Assembly: GCA_902490145.1 (NCBI GenBank)
Contig: CABUCT010000026.1
Span: forward strand, 1-12,014
DNA from: an uncultured Oscillospiraceae bacterium
Lineage (GTDB): Bacteria > Bacillota > Clostridia > Oscillospirales > Acutalibacteraceae
DNA length: 12,014 bases
Reading direction: 5' to 3'
Below, piece after piece: positions 7,669 to 12,014 of the stretch. The translations under genes and the position numbers were made by a program. How positions within the stretch are numbered: position 1 is the stretch's first letter; each line of letters begins with the position of its first letter. Below the pieces are notes generated by a model. That model was not told the DNA's origin. It was given only the letters and a program-made list of their open reading frames with translations, and did no database searches.

Positions 7669-7947
7669 TTAAGCTGAGGGAAATCTACTCCGATATGGTT
7701 TAAAATTTCCTATTTTTTGCTGAAACCGACGCTTCAAATCTCTGTCTGCGGTAGTATGCCATCGATTTTATGCTTTGTCGTAGCAAAATATGTTCATTTT
7801 AAACTGTTATGCACCGAACATAGCAGCTGTGGATCGATTTTTGCGTTTAAAACGAAAGTGGGGCTGCCGCCCAACAACGATGAATACGGGAAAAACCGCC
7901 ACAGCTTCAAATTTTCGGCATATTGTGTTTGACTTTTCTCAGCTTAA
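7669..7947. mobile_element. MITE-like 279-bp element with imperfect terminal inverted repeats
   Basis: Reading inward from 7669 on the plus strand and from 7947 on the minus strand, both ends begin TTAAGCTGAG. They continue with similar sequence: AA and TC at matched positions, then ATATG at 25-29, and AAAATTT near position 34 with a one-base shift. About 21 of the first 29 positions match. No transposase is encoded. A stop-bounded minus-strand frame of 43 codons (7810-7938) has no start near its beginning. TTAA at both ends could be part of the repeat or a target duplication; I cannot tell. The element lies between glgP and zapA, where it disrupts nothing. Copies elsewhere would confirm it; an old degraded gene is the alternative. 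Confidence 0.5.
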
Positions 7948-7964
7948 GCTGAGGATAATCAAAC
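7927..7964. repeat. 38-bp imperfect palindrome at the right edge of the MITE-like element
   Basis: Symmetric about 7945/7946. The inner arm CTCAGCTT/AAGCTGAG is perfect (7938-7953) and the outer arm GTTTGA/TCAAAC is perfect (7927-7932 and 7959-7964), with mismatches only between them. It extends 17 bp beyond the inferred element end. No T-run follows, so it is not an ordinary terminator. Transcribed, it would form a stable hairpin. Confidence 0.6.
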
Positions 7965-8012
7965 CTGTAGCAGTTTTGATGTTCAAATTTCATCTAATCT
8001 TATTAAAATCCA

Positions 8013-8044
8013 GAAGCGTTGAAGCTTATAAGCTTCAACGCTTC
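8013..8044 (-). terminator. Rho-independent terminator of glgP (32-bp perfect palindrome, possibly bidirectional)
   Basis: The arms GAAGCGTTGAAGCTTA and its exact complement meet without a spacer; the folded hairpin would have a small TATA-type loop. It lies 40 bp after the glgP stop. On the minus strand the stem is followed within 4 nt by TTTT. On the plus strand T6 follows at 8048-8053, so it could also stop transcription from the opposite direction. Confidence 0.75.
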
Positions 8045-8083
8045 GAATTTTTTAATATAGAATCAATATGCAAAATCCGAAAA

Positions 8084-10483
8084 TTATTCCAAAGGCTTGC
8101 AATTCCAAATGTCGCGTGCATAATCCATAACCGCACGGTCAGCGGCAAAACGCCCTGATTTTGCAATATTGACAAGGGACATCCGATTGAAAACATCGGG
8201 TTTCAGATAAAGTCGGTCAACCTTTTCCCTTGCACGGCAATAGCTTTCAAAGTCAGCAAGTGCCATATAATTATCACGTTCGAGAAGAGAATCAGCCAAA
8301 GATGAAAAATCATGTCCGTAAATTCCGTGTCGCACAAAATCAATAACATTTTTAAGTCTGGAATTATTGAAATAATACTGTTTTGGATTATAAGAATTTT
8401 TCAGTGCCTTTGCTTCCTCTGAACTCATTCCGAAAATGATGATATTGTCGTCTCCGACAGCTTCATGAATCTCCACATTTGCACCATCCTCAGTACCAAC
8501 AGTAACCGCACCGTTAAGCATAAGTTTCATATTTCCCGTGCCGGATGCTTCGGTTCCCGCAAGAGAAATTTGCTCGCTGATTTCTGCTGCCGGGACCAAA
8601 AGCTCCGCCAAAGTCACACGATAATCTTCAACATATACCACTTTTAGCTTATCTCTTACCTGAGGATCATTTTCAATTAGTTTAGTTATACAATAGATAA
8701 ACTGTATAATTTCTTTGGCAAAATAATATCCAGGAGCGGATTTAGCACCGAAAATATAAGTTTTCGGCACAAACGGTGCAGTTAAATTATTTTTTATAAA
8801 AAGATATTCATCCAGTATATGCAGGGCATTAAGATGCTGACGTTTATATTCGTGCATACGCTTTATCTGCACATCAAAAAGCGAGTCAGGATCACAAACA
8901 CCGTATCCCTGTCTTTTTATATAATCAGCAAGTCTCTCTTTGTTATGCCTTTTTATGACTGCAAGTTTATTTTTAACCGAGCTGTCATTCGTATATTTCA
9001 TCAAATCCTCAAGCTTTGAAGCATCATAAATAAAACCGTTTCCGTTGAGATCAGTTATAAATTCTGCAAGCTCAGGATTTGACTGATTGAGCCAACGTCG
9101 ATGAGCAATACCGTTAGTAACATTAGTGAATTTTTCGGGATAAAGACGATAAAAATCTTTAAAAACATCGTTTTTGAGGATTTCACTGTGAAGTTTTGAG
9201 ACTCCGTTAACTTTATGGCATGAAACAACAGCAAGATTTGCCATTCTGACTACACCGTTTGAAATAATGGCCGTAGATTCAACAAAGGCGGCGTCGTGAG
9301 TTTGTTCCCAAACATCTTTTCTATGCCGATTATCAATTTCAGTAACTATCTGAAAAATACGGGGCAACCTTGTGCTGAACAGATCTACCGACCAACATTC
9401 AAGTGCCTCGCTCATGACCGTATGATTTGTATATGCCACAGTCTTAGTAACAATATCCCACGCATTTTCCCAAGTGTAACCGCATTCGTCAAGGAGTATT
9501 CTCATGAGCTCCGGAATAGCCAGTACAGGATGGGTGTCATTTATGTGAATTGCAGCAAGATCAGAAAGTTCATCCATCGAGTGATGACGCAAATGGCTAT
9601 GGACAATATCCTGAATAGAAGCCGAAACAAGAAAATACTGTTGCCTGAGCCGCAGGGACTTTCCCTCTAAATGGTTGTCGGAAGGATAAAGAACCTTACT
9701 GATAACTTCCGCCATGGCAGTGTGTTCAACAGCACGCAAATAATCGCCGTCATTAAAAAGCTTCATATCAAGTCCGGGTGCCTCAGCACTCCAGAGCCGA
9801 AGCAGTGACACTCCTTTGCCGTCCTGCCCCGATACCATGAGATCATGAGGTATTGCGTAAACCGAAGTGTAATTCTCATGTTCAACATGATGATACCTAC
9901 CATCCCACCAATCACGGACATTTCCATCAAAACGAACTTCAATCGCATCTTCCGGATGTTCCACGAACCAGACTTCTCCTCCAGGCAGCCAAAAATCGGG
10001 AAGCTCGGTCTGCCATCCGTCAATAAGCTTTTGCCGGAAAATACCGTATTCATAACGGATTGAATATCCCATAGCAGGGAATCCGTCGGTGGCAAGTCCG
10101 TCAAGATAACAAGCAGCAAGCCTTCCAAGTCCTCCGTTTCCAAGACCTGCATCAGGCTCCATCTCAAACACTTTTTCAAGATTCACATTATAATGTGAAA
10201 GGGCGGTCTCAACCGATTTTAAAAGTCCCAGATTTGATAAATTATTTTTAAGCGAACGGCCCATAAGAAATTCCATACACAGATAGTAAACCTGTTTTGT
10301 TTTTTGGGCAGCAGCCTTTTCGATAAATTCCCTGCGATTTTTGATCAAAATATCCTTTACAACAAGTACAATTGCCTTATAAAACTGATCATCGCTGGCT
10401 TCTGAGGGGGTTACGCAAAAGTAAACCGAAAGTTTATCTTTAATCAGTTCACGCATCTCAGTGGCGGAAATAGATGATTTCAT
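8084..10483 (-). CDS. glgP: Glycogen/maltodextrin (alpha-glucan) phosphorylase
   Basis: 799 aa, normal for bacterial GT35 phosphorylases. It releases glucose-1-phosphate from the non-reducing ends of alpha-1,4-glucans using phosphate and pyridoxal phosphate, in the cytoplasm. Family landmarks include YYLCMEFLMGRSLKNNL (66-82), GLGNGGLGRLAACYLDGLAT (113-132), the YEYGIFRQ segment (144-151), HINDTHP (313-319), YTNHTVMSEALE (351-362) and the cofactor motif EASGTGNMKLMLNG, with PLP lysine K653. All key motifs look intact. The ATG at 10483 has AGGAGGAG about 6 nt upstream. It has its own promoter region and terminator, and no other glycogen gene is in the window, so it appears to be a stand-alone unit. 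Sequence alone does not separate glycogen from maltodextrin preference. Confidence 0.97.
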   Translation of the reverse strand: MKSSISATEMRELIKDKLSVYFCVTPSEASDDQFYKAIVLVVKDILIKNRREFIEKAAAQKTKQVYYLCMEFLMGRSLKNNLSNLGLLKSVETALSHYNVNLEKVFEMEPDAGLGNGGLGRLAACYLDGLATDGFPAMGYSIRYEYGIFRQKLIDGWQTELPDFWLPGGEVWFVEHPEDAIEVRFDGNVRDWWDGRYHHVEHENYTSVYAIPHDLMVSGQDGKGVSLLRLWSAEAPGLDMKLFNDGDYLRAVEHTAMAEVISKVLYPSDNHLEGKSLRLRQQYFLVSASIQDIVHSHLRHHSMDELSDLAAIHINDTHPVLAIPELMRILLDECGYTWENAWDIVTKTVAYTNHTVMSEALECWSVDLFSTRLPRIFQIVTEIDNRHRKDVWEQTHDAAFVESTAIISNGVVRMANLAVVSCHKVNGVSKLHSEILKNDVFKDFYRLYPEKFTNVTNGIAHRRWLNQSNPELAEFITDLNGNGFIYDASKLEDLMKYTNDSSVKNKLAVIKRHNKERLADYIKRQGYGVCDPDSLFDVQIKRMHEYKRQHLNALHILDEYLFIKNNLTAPFVPKTYIFGAKSAPGYYFAKEIIQFIYCITKLIENDPQVRDKLKVVYVEDYRVTLAELLVPAAEISEQISLAGTEASGTGNMKLMLNGAVTVGTEDGANVEIHEAVGDDNIIIFGMSSEEAKALKNSYNPKQYYFNNSRLKNVIDFVRHGIYGHDFSSLADSLLERDNYMALADFESYCRAREKVDRLYLKPDVFNRMSLVNIAKSGRFAADRAVMDYARDIWNCKPLE

Positions 10484-10510
10484 AAACTCTCCTCCTTATA
10501 ATTCAAAACA

Positions 10511-10538
10511 ATTTTATCATATTATACGCAAAAATCAA
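10511..10538 (-). promoter_or_regulatory. Candidate glgP promoter
   Basis: On the minus strand TTGATT (10533-10538), a 16-bp spacer and TAAAAT (10511-10516) form a plausible sigma-A promoter just upstream of the glgP ribosome binding site. Overlapping alternatives exist, such as TATAAT at 10521-10526 and TATGAT with a TTCAAC -35, so the exact start is unresolved. The rest of 10539-10701 is A+T-rich with no other recognisable element. Confidence 0.4.
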
Positions 10539-10701
10539 GTTGAATACATAAATTGAATTGCCGGCTATACAAAAATACTATTATGAAAATATCCTAAGAA
10601 AAATAAGTATAATTAAAATATTGTTTATAAAATAAATGTTTCAAGATTATTTATTAAATAATATATGCAGCTGAACTAAACAGGGGATTCATATAAAAAT
10701 A

Positions 10702-10738
10702 AAAAATCCAAACAGCCGAACTTACTGTTTGGATTTTT
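10702..10738 (-). terminator. Rho-independent terminator of the G5/3D gene
   Basis: The 14-bp perfect arms AAAAATCCAAACAG (10702-10715) and CTGTTTGGATTTTT (10725-10738) are separated by a 9-nt loop. On the minus strand the stem ends in a T-rich tract that continues as TTTTTTATTTTT. It starts 8 bp after the stop of the G5/3D gene. Symmetric A/T tracts mean it could act in both directions, but no plus-strand gene is nearby. Confidence 0.92.
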
Positions 10739-10745
10739 GTGTTTA

Positions 10746-11852
10746 TTAAAGATAATATATCTCTATTGATCGCCTTCCAAAATTTACTGCCTCAGAATAC
10801 GATCCAAAATAAAGGTCGACTTTAACAGTACTGCTGCTGATAAATCCGCCCGTATCGGCAGCTTCTGCAACACCGTAAATATAACTTCCGTCACTGGTTC
10901 GGATATAAAGCCTAGTACCATAAGGAATTTGTTTGGGATTTACGGCTATATACCCTACTTGTGCACGTACACCCGTAGAACAAATGGTTCCGGAGGACTC
11001 AGGGCAATATGCTGTTGCAACACCCGAGATACAATTCTTATAATGAAGCGGACGGCCATTTTCATCAACTTCAATTTGTGAGCTGTATGAAAACGGTGAG
11101 ACAAGTTTAGAATTTACTCTTGAATTATTTGTGATTCCGCTTGATGATGAAGAAACACTGCCCTTTCCGGTACCTCTGAGACATTTGCGTTCAGTTGGTT
11201 CACTTATGACGGTCTCAGAAACAATTGTCCTTGAGATTTCTTTGCCGTCTCCTTCAACAATGTCATATGTGATTTCGATGGTACCTGTCTTTCCGTCAGT
11301 CACAGTAACAACTTTTCCGGCAGGAAGGCTGTCTGTATCCTCATAGATAGTGTCAAACTCGATCTCTTCATATACCGTTTCGATTTTATGCGAAATGCGG
11401 GTTACGATGATTTCCGTATCTTTCGTAAGAATTGCGTCAAGCGGAAGGCTTGTTGCATAATTATCGTCCAGATTGATTCCAAGTGACTCAAGAACAGCTT
11501 CAACCGAACAGCATGGTAAGTTGGTTTTGTATGTTTTACCGTCCTTAACTACTTTTATTTCAAATGCGGCACCAACCATTAAAACCATTCCGTTGGAAAG
11601 CTTATATAATTTTGAAGCATCGTTTTTATCAGTAGGGATTTTATGAGCAGTTATAATGCTGTCAACGTTATCCGTAACAGTTGTGTATTCATAACATTCT
11701 CCATTAACATACACAGCAAGAGGAAGAGCAGTTCTACCCACCGATAATGCCAGCACAGGACCGGATGTAAAAGCGATAAGAACCAGAATGACAATGATCG
11801 GGGTTCTGACCATACGACAAAACAAACTTGCCCGATCGCTGATATTAAACAT
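10746..11852 (-). CDS. YabE-like cell-wall protein with DUF348, G5 and 3D domains
   Basis: 368 aa, secreted or anchored at the outer membrane face. Residues 17-37 are a hydrophobic signal/anchor helix after a basic patch. Residues about 44-145 hold DUF348-type repeats (LPLAVYVNGECYEYTTVTDN at 43-62; EIKVVKDGKTYKTNL at 98-112; VEAVLESLGI at 117-126). A G5 domain spans about 151-227 (ISHKIETVYEEIEFDTIYED, DGKTGTIEITYDI, ending SEPTERKCLRGTG). A Ser/Asn linker (232-262) leads to a C-terminal 3D domain (274-368) with TAYCPES, GYIAVNPKQIPYGTRLYI, AADTGG (D333) and VDLYFGS (D346). These are the acidic residues of the double-psi barrel shared with MltA-type lytic transglycosylases. The likely role is peptidoglycan binding and cleavage. 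The start is fixed by an in-frame stop immediately before ATG at 11852; AAAGGTG lies 11 nt upstream. It is transcribed alone. Confidence 0.92.
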   Translation of the reverse strand: MFNISDRASLFCRMVRTPIIVILVLIAFTSGPVLALSVGRTALPLAVYVNGECYEYTTVTDNVDSIITAHKIPTDKNDASKLYKLSNGMVLMVGAAFEIKVVKDGKTYKTNLPCCSVEAVLESLGINLDDNYATSLPLDAILTKDTEIIVTRISHKIETVYEEIEFDTIYEDTDSLPAGKVVTVTDGKTGTIEITYDIVEGDGKEISRTIVSETVISEPTERKCLRGTGKGSVSSSSSGITNNSRVNSKLVSPFSYSSQIEVDENGRPLHYKNCISGVATAYCPESSGTICSTGVRAQVGYIAVNPKQIPYGTRLYIRTSDGSYIYGVAEAADTGGFISSSTVKVDLYFGSYSEAVNFGRRSIEIYYL

Positions 11853-11880
11853 AAATTATAAAACACCTTTCAATTTTAAT

Positions 11881-11895
11881 GGACCAAAACTGTCC
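11881..11895 (-). promoter_or_regulatory. Small hairpin in the leader of the G5/3D gene
   Basis: On the minus strand GGAC-AGTTTTG-GTCC can form a 4-bp stem about 30 nt before the start codon and downstream of the predicted transcription start. It is not followed by a T-run. It may affect RNA stability, or mean nothing. Confidence 0.2.
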
Positions 11896-11924
11896 TTCAA
11901 ATACAGTATTTTCAAACAATCGCT

Positions 11925-11953
11925 ATTATATTCACATCCAAAAACACTGTCAA
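11925..11953 (-). promoter_or_regulatory. Consensus sigma-A promoter of the G5/3D gene
   Basis: On the minus strand TTGACA (11948-11953), exactly 17 bp, then TATAAT (11925-11930): both hexamers match consensus perfectly with optimal spacing. The predicted leader is about 65 nt. Expression is expected to be strong and growth-linked unless repressed. The remaining 11954-12014 is A+T-rich with nothing recognised. Confidence 0.88.
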
Positions 11954-12014
11954 GATAAACAAACAAATAAAATTTTGTGAAAATAACACAAAGGTTTTAT
12001 TCCAAAAAGTCATT

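Noticed and set aside
7717..7932. Plus-strand open frame of 71 codons inside the MITE-like element
   Set aside because: Composition is unlike a real protein, it lies within the inverted-repeat-bounded segment and has no supporting signals.
7790..8158. Plus-strand open frame of 122 codons overlapping the glgP 3' end
   Set aside because: It runs through the MITE-like element and both palindromes into the antisense strand of glgP, has no convincing ribosome binding site and shows no recognisable domain.
10646..10662. Perfect A+T-only palindrome upstream of glgP
   Set aside because: Made only of A and T in a very A+T-rich spacer, so it is expected by chance and cannot be called an operator.
12004..12014. 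AAAAAGTCATT at the window edge also occurs near 6849 in the ABC leader
   Set aside because: An 11-base A+T-rich match, cut by the window edge; consistent with chance.
1..12014. CRISPR arrays, tRNA, rRNA or known riboswitch cores
   Set aside because: No regularly spaced direct repeats, cloverleaf, ribosomal RNA signatures or recognisable riboswitch core were seen on either strand.

Overview
The window reads as chromosomal DNA from a low-G+C Gram-positive anaerobe, most likely a gut Clostridium relative of the Oscillospiraceae/Ruminococcaceae type. The evidence is A+T-rich intergenic DNA, near-consensus sigma-A promoters, strong GGAGG-type ribosome binding sites, a YabE-like G5/3D cell-wall protein, a ZapA with an extended C-terminal coiled coil, and a Clostridia-style carbohydrate ABC locus with no ATPase of its own. 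The genus assignment is inference. Every gene I can support lies on the minus strand, so transcription runs from high to low coordinates.

In transcription order: (1) 11852-10746, a secreted or membrane-anchored G5/3D wall-remodelling protein with a textbook promoter (TTGACA-17-TATAAT) and a strong terminator at 10702-10738. (2) 10483-8084, glycogen/maltodextrin phosphorylase (glgP), apparently monocistronic, followed by a 32-bp perfect palindrome acting as its probable terminator. (3) A roughly 600-bp stretch without a convincing gene (7484-8083). It contains a 279-bp segment bounded by imperfect terminal inverted repeats of about 40 bp, which looks like a MITE or other small interspersed element. 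(4) 7483-7142, zapA, a cell-division protein. (5) A 328-bp regulatory region (6814-7141) with a near-consensus promoter nested in a 47-bp inverted repeat, plus further inverted repeats upstream. (6) A four-gene operon, 6813 to beyond position 1: a very large (1018 aa) solute-binding protein, two MalF/MalG-type permeases, and a membrane protein combining an NHL-type beta-propeller, a TPR-like helical segment and the start of a Yip1-like membrane domain. The last gene runs off the window.

The operon is the most interesting part. It looks like an oligosaccharide importer whose binding protein carries two duplicated beta-sandwich modules and a helical linker in front of the usual ligand-binding fold, and lacks a lipobox cysteine. 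It is co-transcribed with an extracytoplasmic beta-propeller protein that is not a normal ABC subunit. The ATPase is absent, so a shared MsmX/MsmK-type ATPase encoded elsewhere presumably energises it. GlgP nearby could degrade imported alpha-glucans, but it has its own transcription unit and the ABC substrate is unknown.
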